NCBI RefSeq assembly: GCF_006363815.1 | Contig: NZ_RRYT01000007.1 | Span: 1 to 64,000 of the forward strand | Source of the DNA: Thermomonospora catenispora | Lineage (GTDB): Bacteria; Actinomycetota; Actinomycetes; Streptosporangiales; Streptosporangiaceae | DNA length: 64,000 nt | Direction of reading: 5' to 3' | In this document: piece by piece, positions 46,435-57,786 of the stretch | How the letters are laid out: every line of letters starts with the position of its first letter | Numbering within the stretch: the stretch's first letter is position 1 | Notes under the pieces: generated by a model | What the model saw: the letters and a program-made list of their open reading frames with translations, nothing else | Told to the model about the DNA's origin: nothing | Database searches by the model: none | Translations under genes and position numbers: made by a program

Positions 46435-47357
46435 GAGCGCAGCTCCCGTCCGGTCAGCTCCAGGAACACGTCCTCCAGAGTGCGCCGCTCGATGCGCAGA
46501 TCCTCGGTGGTCACCCCGTGCGAGGCGCACCAGGCGGTCACGGTGGCCAGCAGCTCCGGCTGCACGTCCCCCTCGATCAGGTAGTGCCCGGCCGGGGACT
46601 CCTTGGCGACACTGCCGGGCGGCAGCGCCGCCAGCAGCTCCTCCAGCCCCAGCCCGGGTCGGGCGCGGAACCGCAGCTGCCGCTCGGCCCCGGTCAGCTC
46701 GGCCGGGGTGCCGCGCGCCACCACCCGGCCCCGGTCCACGATGACCACCTGGTCGGCCAGCCGTTCGGCCTCGTCCATGTGGTGGGTGGTCACGATGACG
46801 CTCGCCCCCGCGTCGCGCAGGCCGGTCACCAGCTCCCAGGTGGCGTGCCGGGCCTGCGGGTCCAGCCCGGCGGTGGGCTCGTCCAGGAACACCAGCTCCG
46901 GCCGCCCCACCACGGCCGCGGCCAGCGACAGCCGTTGCTGCTGGCCTCCCGACAGCCGGCGGAACGGGGTGCGCGCCTGCGCCGCCAGGCCCAGCCGGTC
47001 CAGCAGCGCGGCCGGATCCAGCGGCCGGGCGTGGAACGAGGCGATCAGGCGCAGCCACTCTCCGGCGCGGGCGGTGCCCGGGATCCCGCCGGACTGCAGC
47101 ATCACCCCGATCCTGGGGCGCAGCTCGCGGGCGTCGCGGACGGGGTCCAGGCCCAGCACCCGGACCGTTCCCGAATCGGCCCGCCGGTAGCCTTCGCAGA
47201 TCTCGATCGTGGTGGTCTTGCCCGCGCCGTTGGGCCCGAGCAGCGCGGTGATCGCGCCGTGCTCGGCGCGCAGGTCGATGCCGTCCACGGCGGTGATCGA
47301 GCCGTAGCGCTTGACCAGCGCCTCCAGCTCGACCGCGCACTCGCCGGGGGGAACCAT
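46431..47357 (-). CDS. ABC exporter ATPase
   Basis: A 308-residue DrrA/CcmA-type ATPase. Walker A GPNGAGKTT near 41, signature LSGGQQQRL near 139, Walker B LVFLDEP near 158, and switch His in TTHHMDEAERLAD near 188. A C-terminal regulatory extension runs from about 215. The gene is first of the ATPase-permease-EamA operon and is divergent from sufR, the same arrangement as in mycobacteria (a ctaA-linked ABC exporter next to sufR). Confidence 0.92.
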   Translation of the reverse strand: MVPPGECAVELEALVKRYGSITAVDGIDLRAEHGAITALLGPNGAGKTTTIEICEGYRRADSGTVRVLGLDPVRDARELRPRIGVMLQSGGIPGTARAGEWLRLIASFHARPLDPAALLDRLGLAAQARTPFRRLSGGQQQRLSLAAAVVGRPELVFLDEPTAGLDPQARHATWELVTGLRDAGASVIVTTHHMDEAERLADQVVIVDRGRVVARGTPAELTGAERQLRFRARPGLGLEELLAALPPGSVAKESPAGHYLIEGDVQPELLATVTAWCASHGVTTEDLRIERRTLEDVFLELTGRELRS

Positions 47358-47538
47358 GACCCTGAGTCTAGGTCGGTCTCCGGGCCCTCCCGCGAGCGCC
47401 CCCGGTGACGGGAGGGGAGGGGGTGCTCCCCGGGGCGTCCGGGCGGCCCGTCGGCCCGTCCTCCCCGCCGTCCGTCCCGGCCTGGAGCGGGCCGGCGCCG
47501 GGCACCGCCCCGGCTCCGCGCCGCCGCGTTTTCGCAGC

Positions 47539-47557
47539 TTAGGTAAGGCTTACCTGC
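47539..47557. promoter_or_regulatory. candidate IdeR/DtxR iron box
   Basis: TTAGGTAAGGCTTACCTGC matches the IdeR/DtxR consensus TTAGGTTAGGCTAACCTAA at 15 of 19 positions and contains the perfect dyad AGGTAAG-G-CTTACCT. It lies between the divergent ABC exporter and sufR, about 90 bases before the sufR start. Iron-loaded IdeR would be expected to regulate the SUF operon here. Confidence 0.65.
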
Positions 47558-47606
47558 GTGAGGTACTGCATCCGGCGGCGTTTGTGGCGGGGGAAGGAAT
47601 TACGCC

Positions 47607-47621
47607 ACACTGATGTTGTGA
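47607..47621 (+). promoter_or_regulatory. candidate SufR operator
   Basis: ACACT at 47607-47611, five bases, then TGTGA at 47617-47621 matches the ACACT-N5-TGTGA element I recall as the mycobacterial SufR site. It sits just upstream of the sufR ribosome binding site (GGGAGG), fitting autorepression. Confidence 0.6.
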
Positions 47622-47644
47622 AAAACGTGGGCGGGAGGACCAGC

Positions 47645-48388
47645 GTGCCTTCGCTCGCCGGGACGGCCGACGGCCACGGCGAGCGGAGCACGCGTGCCCG
47701 CGTGGCGCGGCTCATCCTCGAGCACGGCCCGATCACCGCGTCGGCGCTGGGCGAGCGGGTCGGCCTCACCCCCGCCGCCGTCCGGCGGCATCTGGACGCG
47801 CTGCTGGCCGAGGGCATGATCGAGGTCAGGCGGGTGCGTCCGCAGGCCCGCCGCGGGCGCGGCCGGCCGGCCAAGTGGTTCGCCATCACCGACGCCGGGC
47901 GCAGCGCGTTCGTGCACGCCTACGACGACCTGGCGACCGCCGCGCTGCGGTTCCTGGCCGAGAAGGCCGGCGGCGCCGCGGTGTCGGAGTTCGCCCGGCG
48001 CCAGATCGCCGATCTGGAACGGCGCTACCGTCCGGTGGTCCGCGCGGCTCCGCCGCACCAGCGGGTCCGCGTGCTGGCCGAGGCGCTGTCGGCCGACGGT
48101 TATGCCGCGGCCGCCGTCAGCGCCCCCCGCGCCGGCGGGCAGCAGCTGTGCCAGCACCACTGCCCCGTCGCGCACGTGGCCGCGGAGTTCCCGCAGCTGT
48201 GCGAGGCCGAGACCGAGGCGTTCAGCCGGCTGCTGGACACCCCCGTGCAGCGGCTGGCCACCATCGCGCACGGCGACGGGATCTGCACCACCCACGTCAG
48301 CCCGCGCGACCTGAGCGCCGGGACCGACGGCGCATCCCAGGCGAGACGAGACAACGACGACGAGGAGTCCGGGAGGGCCTCCCTATGA
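47645..48388 (+). CDS. sufR: SufR, Fe-S-sensing repressor of the SUF operon
   Basis: A 247-residue winged-helix regulator of the DeoR/ArsR-like SufR family. The DNA-binding part is at about 15-80 ([24 protein letters not shown], then the wing with [11 protein letters not shown]). The C-terminal part binds an Fe-S cluster: C169, C173 and C186 lie in a tight group and C214 is a fourth candidate ligand. The GTG at 47645 is preferred for GGGAGG six bases upstream; a GTG at 47618 would overlap the operator. The stop overlaps sufB (ATGA). Confidence 0.93.
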   Translation: MPSLAGTADGHGERSTRARVARLILEHGPITASALGERVGLTPAAVRRHLDALLAEGMIEVRRVRPQARRGRGRPAKWFAITDAGRSAFVHAYDDLATAALRFLAEKAGGAAVSEFARRQIADLERRYRPVVRAAPPHQRVRVLAEALSADGYAAAAVSAPRAGGQQLCQHHCPVAHVAAEFPQLCEAETEAFSRLLDTPVQRLATIAHGDGICTTHVSPRDLSAGTDGASQARRDNDDEESGRASL

Positions 48389-49797
48389 CTATCGAAACCC
48401 ACCCCGAGCTGGAAGGGTTCGACAAGTACAAGTTCGGCTGGGCCGACCCGGACACCGCGGGCGCCTCCGCCAAGCGCGGCCTGAGCGAAGAGGTCGTCCG
48501 TGACATCTCCGCCAAGAAGAACGAGCCGGAGTGGATGCTCGAGCTGCGCTTGAAGGGCCTGCGGCTGTTCGAGAAGAAGCCGCTGCCCACCTGGGGCTCG
48601 GACCTGTCGGGCATCGACTTCGACAACATCAAGTACTTCGTCCGCTCCACCGAGAAGCAGGCCGCCAGCTGGGACGAGCTCCCCGAGGACATCAAGAACA
48701 CCTACGACAAGCTCGGCATCCCCGAGGCCGAGAAGAAGCGCCTGGTCGCCGGGGTGGCGGCGCAGTACGAGTCCGAGGTCGTCTACCACAAGATCCGCGA
48801 CGACCTGGAGCGCAAGGGCGTCATCTTCGTCGACACCGACACCGGGCTGCGCGAGCACCCGGAGTTCTTCCAGGAGTACTTCGGCACGGTCATCCCGCCC
48901 GGCGACAACAAGTTCGCCGCGCTCAACACCGCGGTGTGGTCGGGCGGCTCGTTCATCTACGTGCCGCCGGGCGTGCACGTGGAGATCCCGCTGCAGGCCT
49001 ACTTCCGGATCAACACCGAGAACATGGGCCAGTTCGAGCGGACCCTGATCATCGTCGACGAGGGCGCCTACGTGCACTACGTCGAGGGGTGCACCGCGCC
49101 GATCTACTCGTCGGACTCGCTGCATGCGGCGGTCGTGGAGATCATCGTCAAGAAGGACGCCCGCTGCCGCTACACGACCATCCAGAACTGGTCCAACAAC
49201 GTCTACAACCTGGTGACCAAGCGCGCCGTCGCCTACGAGGGCGCCACCATGGAGTGGGTCGACGGCAACATCGGCTCCAAGGTCACCATGAAGTACCCGG
49301 CGGTCTACCTGCTGGGCGAGCACGCCAAGGGCGAGACCCTGTCGATCGCCTTCGCCGGTGAGGGCCAGCACCAGGACGCCGGCGCCAAGATGGTGCACGC
49401 CGCCCCCCACACCTCCAGCACCATCGTCTCCAAGTCGGTGGCGCGCGGCGGAGGCCGCACCTCCTACCGCGGCCTGGTCCAGGTGCAGGAGGGCGCCGAG
49501 CACTCCAAGTCCACGGTCAAGTGCGACGCGCTGCTGGTCGACACCATCAGCCGTTCCGACACCTACCCGTACGTGGACGTCCGCGAGGACGACGTGGAGA
49601 TGGGGCACGAGGCCACCGTCTCCAAGGTGTCCGAGGACCAGCTGTTCTACCTGATGAGCCGCGGTCTGAGCGAGGACGAGGCGATGGCGATGATCGTGCG
49701 CGGGTTCGTCGAGCCCATCGCGCGCGAGCTGCCCATGGAGTACGCCCTCGAGCTGAACCGCCTGATCGAGCTGCAGATGGAAGGAGCCGTCGGCTGA
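48385..49797 (+). CDS. sufB: SufB, Fe-S scaffold subunit
   Basis: A 470-residue beta-helix protein of the SufBC2D scaffold, on which clusters are built. The N-terminal KYKFGW and the core YVEGCTAP (Cys near 236), followed by a long stretch of strands and a C-terminal [16 protein letters not shown], are typical. No intein is present, unlike the M. tuberculosis gene. The start has GGGAGG eight bases upstream and overlaps sufR. The one-base TGATG overlap with sufD indicates coupling. Confidence 0.97.
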   Translation: MTIETHPELEGFDKYKFGWADPDTAGASAKRGLSEEVVRDISAKKNEPEWMLELRLKGLRLFEKKPLPTWGSDLSGIDFDNIKYFVRSTEKQAASWDELPEDIKNTYDKLGIPEAEKKRLVAGVAAQYESEVVYHKIRDDLERKGVIFVDTDTGLREHPEFFQEYFGTVIPPGDNKFAALNTAVWSGGSFIYVPPGVHVEIPLQAYFRINTENMGQFERTLIIVDEGAYVHYVEGCTAPIYSSDSLHAAVVEIIVKKDARCRYTTIQNWSNNVYNLVTKRAVAYEGATMEWVDGNIGSKVTMKYPAVYLLGEHAKGETLSIAFAGEGQHQDAGAKMVHAAPHTSSTIVSKSVARGGGRTSYRGLVQVQEGAEHSKSTVKCDALLVDTISRSDTYPYVDVREDDVEMGHEATVSKVSEDQLFYLMSRGLSEDEAMAMIVRGFVEPIARELPMEYALELNRLIELQMEGAVG

Positions 49798-50930
49798 TGG
49801 GGCTGGAGACCAGGCCTCTGTCGACCCTGCACAAGAAGTCCTCCTACGACGTGGCGGACTTCCCGGTGCCCACCGGTCGTGAGGAGGAGTGGCGGTTCAC
49901 CCCGCTGCGTCGCCTGCGGGACCTGCACAAGGGCGCCGAGGGGCGCGGCGAGATCCGCCTCGAGATCGAGGCGGCCCCCGAGGTGAAGGTCGAGCGGGTG
50001 GGGCGCGACGACCCCCGGCCGGGCGGGACGTACGTGCCCGGCGACCGGGTGAGCGCTCAGGCCTACGCCTCGTTCACCGAGGCCACCGTCGTCACCGTGC
50101 CCAAGGAGGCGGTCGCCTCCCGGCCGACCGTGCTGCGGTTCGACGGCGAGGACGCGGCCCGGGCCGCCTACGGCCACACCACCGTGATCGTGGAGCCGTT
50201 CGCGCAGGCCACCGTGGTGCTGGCGTATCACGGGTCGGCGACCTACGCCGACAACGTGGAGTTCGCCGTCGGCGACGGCGCCAAGCTCACGGTGATCAGC
50301 CTCCAGGACTGGGAGGACGACGCCGTCCATCTGTCCCACCAGCACGCCCGGCTCGGCCGCGACGCCCGCTTCACCGGGTTCGTCGTCTCGCTGGGCGGGG
50401 ACCTGGTGCGGATCGCCCCCTCGGTGTCCTACCAGGCGCCCGGCGGCGACGCCGAGCTGTACGGCGTCTACTTCGTCGACGCCGGCCAGCACATCGAGCA
50501 CCGGCTGCTGGTCGACCACGCGGTGCCGCACTGCCGCAGCCGGGTCGACTACCGGGGCGCCCTGCAGGGGCAGGACGCGCACGCCGTCTGGATCGGCGAC
50601 GTGATCATCCGCGCCGAGGGCGAGGGCACCGACACCTACGAGCTCAACCGCAACCTGGTGCTCACCGACGGCACCCGGGTCGACTCGGTGCCCAACCTGG
50701 AGATCCTCACCGGCGAGGTGGTCGGCGCCGGGCACGCCAGCGCCAGCGGCCGGCTCGACGACGAGCACCTGTTCTACCTGCAGGCCCGCGGCATCCCGCG
50801 GGACGAGGCGCGGCGCATGGTGGTGCGCGGCTACCTGGGGGAGCTGGTCGACAAGATCGAGGTCCCCGAGGTGCGCCAGAAGGTGCAGGAGGCGATCGAG
50901 GCGGAGCTGGACCGGGAGTTCGAGCGGTGA
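49797..50930 (+). CDS. sufD: SufD, Fe-S scaffold subunit
   Basis: A 377-residue partner of SufB. The entry region EEEWRFTPLRRL near 30-41 and the C-terminal ARGIPRDEARRMVVRGYLGEL are typical SufD hallmarks. The conserved HxxH-like region near HLSHQHARLG supports the assignment. Length is normal. It shares a base with the sufB stop and four with the next gene (GTGA). Confidence 0.95.
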   Translation: MGLETRPLSTLHKKSSYDVADFPVPTGREEEWRFTPLRRLRDLHKGAEGRGEIRLEIEAAPEVKVERVGRDDPRPGGTYVPGDRVSAQAYASFTEATVVTVPKEAVASRPTVLRFDGEDAARAAYGHTTVIVEPFAQATVVLAYHGSATYADNVEFAVGDGAKLTVISLQDWEDDAVHLSHQHARLGRDARFTGFVVSLGGDLVRIAPSVSYQAPGGDAELYGVYFVDAGQHIEHRLLVDHAVPHCRSRVDYRGALQGQDAHAVWIGDVIIRAEGEGTDTYELNRNLVLTDGTRVDSVPNLEILTGEVVGAGHASASGRLDDEHLFYLQARGIPRDEARRMVVRGYLGELVDKIEVPEVRQKVQEAIEAELDREFER

Positions 50931-51262
50931 GCGACGAGGAGTTCGTGAAGGTCTGCCGCCTGGCGGAGATCCCCGAGGACGGGGCGCTGCCGGTGGAGAT
51001 CGACGACACCCCGGTGGTGCTGGTGCGCACCGGCGGCGAGGTGTTCGCGCTGCGCGACGTGTGCTCGCACGCCGAGGTGGCGCTGTCGGAGGGCGAGGTC
51101 TACGACGGCACGATCGAGTGCTGGCTGCACGGCTCGTGCTTCGACCTGCGCACCGGCAAGCCCACCAACCCGCCGGCCAGCGCGCCGGTGCCGACCTACC
51201 GTGTCCGGCTCGACGGGGACGATGTGCTCGTCTCGCTGCGGTCCGGCTCCCAGGACGACTAA
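50927..51262 (+). CDS. Rieske-type [2Fe-2S] ferredoxin of the SUF operon
   Basis: A 111-residue soluble non-heme Rieske ferredoxin. Ligands are C46-S-H48 and C65-W-L-H68. There is no signal peptide and no disulfide pair, unlike the lipoprotein Rieske proteins at 7503 and 8109. A Rieske gene between sufD and sufC is common in actinobacteria; it may pass electrons during cluster assembly. The GTG start overlaps sufD. The TAA stop is 32 bases before sufC. Confidence 0.92.
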   Translation: MSDEEFVKVCRLAEIPEDGALPVEIDDTPVVLVRTGGEVFALRDVCSHAEVALSEGEVYDGTIECWLHGSCFDLRTGKPTNPPASAPVPTYRVRLDGDDVLVSLRSGSQDD

Positions 51263-51294
51263 GACCACATCCACACGAAGGTTTCGAGACAGAT

Positions 51295-53321
<2,027 letters not shown>

Positions 53322-53372
53322 CCCCCCCGGGCTGTTCCACCCAGCAGGACAGGTCGTCGCAGGAAGGACGTC

Positions 53373-53828
53373 ATGCAGCTCGAGTCCATGTACCAGGAGA
53401 TCATCCTGGACCATTACCGCAACCCCCACCACAAAGGGCTGCGGGAGCCGTACGAGGCCGAGGTGCACCATGTCAACCCGACCTGCGGCGACGAGGTGAC
53501 GCTGCGCGTGCACCTGGAGGGCGTGGGGGACGACGCCGTGATCGCCGACGTCTCCTACGACGCGATGGGCTGCTCCATCAGCCAGGCCAGCGCGTCGGTG
53601 ATGAGCGACCTGGTGATCGGCAAGTCGGTCAAGGAGGCGATGGTCATCCAGGACGAGTTCCTGGAGCTGATGCAGTCGCGCGGCCAGGGCGAGCCCGACG
53701 AGGACGTGCTGGAGGACGCCGTCGCCTTCGCCGGGGTCTCCAAGTACCCCGCCCGTGTGAAGTGCGCCCTGCTCGCCTGGATGGCGTGGAAGGACGCGAC
53801 CGCCCGAGCCCTGGGAGAGGCATCATGA
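53373..53828 (+). CDS. sufU: SufU, zinc-dependent sulfur-transfer protein
   Basis: A 151-residue IscU-like protein. The N-terminal MYQEIILDHYRNPHHKG is standard. C38-G-D40, C67 (MGCSIS) and C131 (VKCALL) give the Asp/Cys zinc site and acceptor cysteine. SufU receives persulfide sulfur from SufS. The start follows GGAAGG nine bases upstream. Its stop overlaps sufT (ATGA). Confidence 0.96.
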   Translation: MQLESMYQEIILDHYRNPHHKGLREPYEAEVHHVNPTCGDEVTLRVHLEGVGDDAVIADVSYDAMGCSISQASASVMSDLVIGKSVKEAMVIQDEFLELMQSRGQGEPDEDVLEDAVAFAGVSKYPARVKCALLAWMAWKDATARALGEAS

Positions 53829-54214
53829 GCGAGACCGAGACCACCGGCGCCCAGGAGACCACCGGCGCCCAGGAGACCGCCGGGGCCGAGCGGGCCGTCG
53901 GCGAGATCGCACCCGAGCACGAGGAGATCCTCGAGGCCCTCAAGGACGTCGTGGACCCCGAGCTCGGCATCAACGTGGTCGATCTGGGCCTGGTCTACGG
54001 CATCGACGTGGTCGACGGCGTGGCCGTCGTGGACATGACGCTGACCAGCGCGGCCTGCCCGCTCACCGATGTGATCGAGGATCAGGCCGCCAGCGCCCTG
54101 GACGGCCTGGTCAAGGACGTGAAGATCAACTGGGTCTGGCTGCCGCCGTGGGGCCCGGACAAGATCACCGAGGAGGGGCGCGAACAGCTGCGCGCCCTCG
54201 GCTTCAACGTCTGA
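53825..54214 (+). CDS. sufT: SufT, DUF59/MIP18-type Fe-S maturation factor
   Basis: A 129-residue protein with a DUF59 domain at about 32-125: ILEALKDVVDPELGINVVDLGLVY, then LTSAACPLTDVIEDQ with the conserved Cys. It helps deliver clusters to client proteins. The first 25 residues are a low-complexity leader with a repeated six-residue unit ETTGAQ encoded by an 18-base tandem repeat (53831-53866 approximately). It is the last gene of the operon before a strong terminator. Confidence 0.93.
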   Translation: MSETETTGAQETTGAQETAGAERAVGEIAPEHEEILEALKDVVDPELGINVVDLGLVYGIDVVDGVAVVDMTLTSAACPLTDVIEDQAASALDGLVKDVKINWVWLPPWGPDKITEEGREQLRALGFNV

Positions 54215-54235
54215 GCCGGACGCTCTCCGGTCGCC

Positions 54236-54272
54236 GATCGGGCGTCCGCGGTCTTCGCCGGGACGCCCGATC
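54236..54272. terminator. bidirectional terminator after sufT
   Basis: A perfect 12-base-pair stem (54236-54247 with 54261-54272) and 13-base loop lie between convergent sufT and the membrane protein gene. Confidence 0.75.
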
Positions 54273-54278
54273 CGGCGT

Positions 54279-54881
54279 TCACACCGACGCTCCTCGCCTC
54301 TCCTCGGAGCGACGGGCGTCGTCCCCCTTGGGCTTGGCGGGCCACAGAGTGTAGGTGATCGGCCACAGCGACCAGATCCCCAGCACCATCGTCAGCCGGC
54401 CCGTCCACGCCAGCAGCTCCCGGGTGCGCTCGGCATCGCCCACCAGGGCGACCGCGCCGAGCAGCAGGGCGCAGCTGACCGCCCAGGCCACCGTGGCCTT
54501 GCCGAACTCGCGCCACTCGTAGCGGGCCCGCGCCATCCCGTACTTGGGCGGCTTGGGCGGCGGGGGACCGTCGGCGAAGCGGTGGGCGAACCGCGCGTCC
54601 GCCCAGCGGATCATGCTGTGCCCGAACGCCACCGAGAACCCGATGTAGGCCGCGGCCAGTCCATGGGTGAAGTGGGCCGTGGCCCCGCCGCGCAGATCGA
54701 TCACCGTGGCCGCCAGCAGCACCAGATCCACCAGGGGCACGCTCACCAGCAGCACCGCGCCGGTGCGCCGCATCCGCAGCAGATAGCGGGCGGCCAGCCC
54801 GGCCAGCAGCAGGACCCAGAAGCCGATCTCGCAGCCGACGATGACGCCGAGCAGCAGCGCGTTCCCACCGTTGTCGTCCAT
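54279..54881 (-). CDS. five-helix membrane protein, unknown
   Basis: A 200-residue protein that I do not recognise. Hydrophobic segments lie at about 6-32, 40-61, 68-91, 128-147 and 155-178, separated by a cytoplasmic-looking loop with PPPPKPPKYG and a basic C-terminal tail. The ATG at 54881 has GGAGG eight bases upstream. It is divergent from the histidine kinase at 55037, with 155 bases between, so the kinase/regulator pair may control it. That link is only positional. Confidence 0.65.
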   Translation of the reverse strand: MDDNGGNALLLGVIVGCEIGFWVLLLAGLAARYLLRMRRTGAVLLVSVPLVDLVLLAATVIDLRGGATAHFTHGLAAAYIGFSVAFGHSMIRWADARFAHRFADGPPPPKPPKYGMARARYEWREFGKATVAWAVSCALLLGAVALVGDAERTRELLAWTGRLTMVLGIWSLWPITYTLWPAKPKGDDARRSEERRGASV

Positions 54882-55036
54882 GCTCCGATCCTCCCGGCGA
54901 GAGGACGCCGGATCCTCCGCTTGCCCGCCGAAATGCCGGGTCCTCCGAAGGATGTACGGGTGCGGGGGAAGGCTCCGCGTCGGGGAGGAGACGGGGGAGA
55001 AGAGCGCCTCCGCCATGGAGATGGTGAGATGGACGG

Positions 55037-56236
55037 GTGCGTTCCACCGGCCTCACCACCCGTCATGACCTGCTGCTGGCCGTCGCGGCGCTGGCAGGGG
55101 GGCTGCTGGTGCTCAGCGCCCACGGATACAGCCACTGGAGCCCCGACGGCTCCGGCCCGGGGATCGGCTGGCGGGTGCCGCCGCTGCTGGGGGTGTGCGC
55201 GGCCATGCTGTTCCGGCGCACCTCGCCGCTGCTCGACCTGGCCGTCGCCACCCCCGCGGCCGCCGTCGACATCGTGCTCGGCCCCAGCCTGGGCACCATG
55301 CTGATCTACACCGACGCGCTGTACGCCGCCGCCCTGTACGGGCCGCGCCGCGCGGCCGGGCGGCTGCTGGCCGCCACGGCGGTCGTCACCGCGCTGTTGG
55401 CCGGCGCGGTCCTGCCGCTGGCCGCCGACTGGCGTGCGGCGGTCATCGTCGGCGGAGTCGCCGGGATGACCTTCGTCAGCCCGGTGCTGACCGCGATGGT
55501 GGTGCGCGGCCACCGCGATCGGGCCGAGCTGGAGCGGCAGCGGGCCGAGCAGCTGGCCCGCCTGGCGGAGCTGGACCGGCGCAACGCGGTGACGGCCGAA
55601 CGCGCCCGGATGGCCCGCGAGCTGCACGACGTGGTCGCCGGGCATCTCAGCGCGGTGGCCCTGCATTCGGCGGCGGTGCTGCGGATGCCCGACATGGACC
55701 GCGACGGCGTCCGCCGGGCCATGACCGTGATCAGGGAGAACAGCGTGCAGGGGCTGGCGGAGATGCGCCGCATGATCGGTCTGTTGCGCGAGGGCCGCGA
55801 GGAGGAGGCCGATCCGCCCGCCGCGCCCCGCCTGGCCGATCTGGAGCGGCTGGCCGAACGCGCCGCCCGGCCCGACCTGTCGGTGGGGCTGAAGGTGACC
55901 GGAACGGCGGGGGAACTGCCCGCCGCCGTCGAGCTGGCCGCCTACCGGATCGTCCAGGAGTCGCTGACCAACGCGCTCAAGCACGCCGGCCCCGGTCGCG
56001 TCGAGGTGCTCCTGGAACATCGCCCCGGCCGGCTGAGCATCACCGTGGAGAGCCCGCTGGGCGCGGAGCCGACCGAGCTGCCCGGCGCCGGCAGCGGCCT
56101 GATCGGGATGCGCGAGCGCGCCTCGATCCTGGGCGGGACGTTCGACGCCGGCCCCGACGGCGCCCGCTGGCGGGTGCGGGCCGAGCTGCCGACCGCCCCG
56201 TCCGACGACGAACCGGAGGGAGGACGGCGACGGTGA
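55037..56236 (+). CDS. sensor histidine kinase, NarL-type (HisKA_3)
   Basis: A 399-residue membrane kinase. The N-terminal 165 residues hold about five hydrophobic segments and no large sensor domain. A coiled coil (about 160-190) leads to the HisKA_3 dimerisation domain with phospho-His in ARELHDVVAGHLS near 196, and an HATPase domain with YRIVQESLTNALKHA near 305-320 and GLIGMRERA near 355. The start is a GTG. The stop overlaps the response regulator (GTGA). The intramembrane sensing type suggests envelope stress or antibiotic signals. Confidence 0.9.
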   Translation: MRSTGLTTRHDLLLAVAALAGGLLVLSAHGYSHWSPDGSGPGIGWRVPPLLGVCAAMLFRRTSPLLDLAVATPAAAVDIVLGPSLGTMLIYTDALYAAALYGPRRAAGRLLAATAVVTALLAGAVLPLAADWRAAVIVGGVAGMTFVSPVLTAMVVRGHRDRAELERQRAEQLARLAELDRRNAVTAERARMARELHDVVAGHLSAVALHSAAVLRMPDMDRDGVRRAMTVIRENSVQGLAEMRRMIGLLREGREEEADPPAAPRLADLERLAERAARPDLSVGLKVTGTAGELPAAVELAAYRIVQESLTNALKHAGPGRVEVLLEHRPGRLSITVESPLGAEPTELPGAGSGLIGMRERASILGGTFDAGPDGARWRVRAELPTAPSDDEPEGGRRR

Positions 56237-56922
56237 TCAGGGTGCTGGTGGCCGACGACCAGGCGGCGGTGCGCGCGGGACTGGTGCTGATCCTGCGGTC
56301 GGCCCCGGGCGTCGAGGTGGTCGGGGAGGCCGCCGACGGGCGGGAGGCGGTGGAGCTGGCCCGCCGGCTGCGGCCCGACGTGGTGCTGATGGACGTGCGC
56401 ATGCCCCGCCTGGACGGCATCTCCGCGACCCGGGAGCTGACCGGGCTGGGCGTGGACGTGCTGGTGCTGACCACCTTCGATGTGGACGAGTACGTCTTCG
56501 GCGCGTTGCGCGCGGGCGCGGCCGGGTTCCTGCTCAAGGACATCGACGCCGACCGTCTGATCGAGGCGGTGCGCACGGTGGCGGCGGGAGAGGGGATCCT
56601 GGCGCCCGCCGTCACCCGCAGGCTGATCCGGGAGTTCGCCGCGGGGCCGGGACGGCCCTCCGCCCCCGCGGCCGCTCCGCCGGGGCTGTCGGAGCTGACG
56701 CCGCGCGAGCGGCAGGTGCTGGGCTGCCTGGGCGAGGGCCTGTCCAACGGCCAGATCGCCGCCCGGCTGAACATGGCCGAGACCACCGCCAAGACCCATG
56801 TCAGCCGGATCCTGGCCAAGCTGGGGCTGCGCAGCCGCGTCCAGGCGGCGATCCTCGCCCAGGAACTGGCCCTGGGGGAGGACGGGCGGTGGGAGGCCCG
56901 GGACGCCGCGGGACCCGCCTGA
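56233..56922 (+). CDS. NarL/LuxR-type response regulator
   Basis: A 229-residue DNA-binding regulator. Receiver: DD near 8-9, phospho-Asp in VLMDVRMP near 53, Lys in LLKDID near 104. LuxR-type helix-turn-helix at about 158-220: LTPRERQVLGCLGEGLSNGQIAARL and TAKTHVSRILAKLG. It is the partner of the kinase with which it overlaps. The targets are unknown; adjacent membrane genes and the AIM24 set are candidates by position only. Confidence 0.92.
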   Translation: MIRVLVADDQAAVRAGLVLILRSAPGVEVVGEAADGREAVELARRLRPDVVLMDVRMPRLDGISATRELTGLGVDVLVLTTFDVDEYVFGALRAGAAGFLLKDIDADRLIEAVRTVAAGEGILAPAVTRRLIREFAAGPGRPSAPAAAPPGLSELTPRERQVLGCLGEGLSNGQIAARLNMAETTAKTHVSRILAKLGLRSRVQAAILAQELALGEDGRWEARDAAGPA

Positions 56923-57226
56923 GGGGGCGCGGGGGCGTTCAGGGGGTTCAGGGGGACAGGCTGCGGATCAGGCCATCGGGTCGCCGACCCGCACGATGCC
57001 CGGGCACCGGCCCGTCGGCCGGCGGATCCGGCGGGACGCGGGCGACGCCCGCTCCGGCCGCCCCGATCAGACGTCCCGCTCTGTGCGGCTCGGGCGGGGC
57101 GGCCCGCACCGCGGACGCTTGACGCAGGACATCCGGGAGGGGCGCGGCGGCATCCGCCGCCGTACCCGCTCGCCGCGCCCGCCCGGCGGGCGCGGCGAGC
57201 GGAAGTCCGCGCAGGATTCGGATGAT
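56923..57226. other. 304-base convergent gap
   Basis: No gene is supported. The region starts with G-rich runs and ends with a very strong hairpin (listed separately) between the response regulator and the minus-strand membrane protein. Confidence 0.5.
57166..57202. terminator. 18-base-pair perfect terminator hairpin
   Basis: 57166-57183 is exactly complementary to 57185-57202 with one base between. A bidirectional terminator for the convergent response regulator and membrane protein is the simplest reading. Confidence 0.65.
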
Positions 57227-57622
57227 CTACATGATCCTGCCGGCGATCATCGCCGACAGCGTGTAGACGACTCCGGCCAGCGCCGCCGGCCACAGGTAGG
57301 GCAGCCACTCCCCGTCCCGCAGCGCCTGCACCACCACCGCGCCGACCAGGGCGGCCGCCGTCACGTCCCCGGTGAACGCGGCGGCGCGCAGATGGACGCG
57401 CGCCCGATGGCCGCTGCCGAACGCGGGGCTGAGCGGCAGCGCCGGTTCGTTCCGCCGGTAGGCCAGCTGCCCGGCGTACCCCGCCAGCACCGCCAACGCG
57501 GCCAGTCCCGCTCCGGTCCGGCCCTGCAGGGTCAGCGCGACCGCCAGCGCCACGCCCGTCGCCAGCGCCAGGCCCGGCACGATCCAGCGCCGTCCGCTGC
57601 GATGCTCGGGTGCGAACCACAT
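57227..57622 (-). CDS. small four-helix membrane protein, unknown
   Basis: A 131-residue protein that I do not recognise. Hydrophobic helices lie at about 13-32, 36-54, 80-100 and 108-128, with an Arg/His-rich loop at 55-78. The ATG at 57622 is used because GGAAG precedes it by eight bases; an ATG at 57637 is possible. It is divergent from the first AIM24 gene with about 165 bases between. Confidence 0.6.
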   Translation of the reverse strand: MWFAPEHRSGRRWIVPGLALATGVALAVALTLQGRTGAGLAALAVLAGYAGQLAYRRNEPALPLSPAFGSGHRARVHLRAAAFTGDVTAAALVGAVVVQALRDGEWLPYLWPAALAGVVYTLSAMIAGRIM

Positions 57623-57786
57623 GGGGACATCTTCCATGATCCGCCGATCTCCGGACCAGCGGATCTTTTGCGGCGAACCGGGTCCTTCGGGCGGCGGTGC
57701 GGACGTCGCGGGTTCCCCCGTCCGGAAACGGCCGATCACCGGTGGTCCGGGCGCCGGCCGGCGGCCGACCGTTATGTTGGGGGCTT

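Noticed and set aside
53831-53872. A CRISPR-like repeat
   Set aside because: It is an 18-base tandem coding repeat without spacers. No CRISPR array was seen anywhere in the window.
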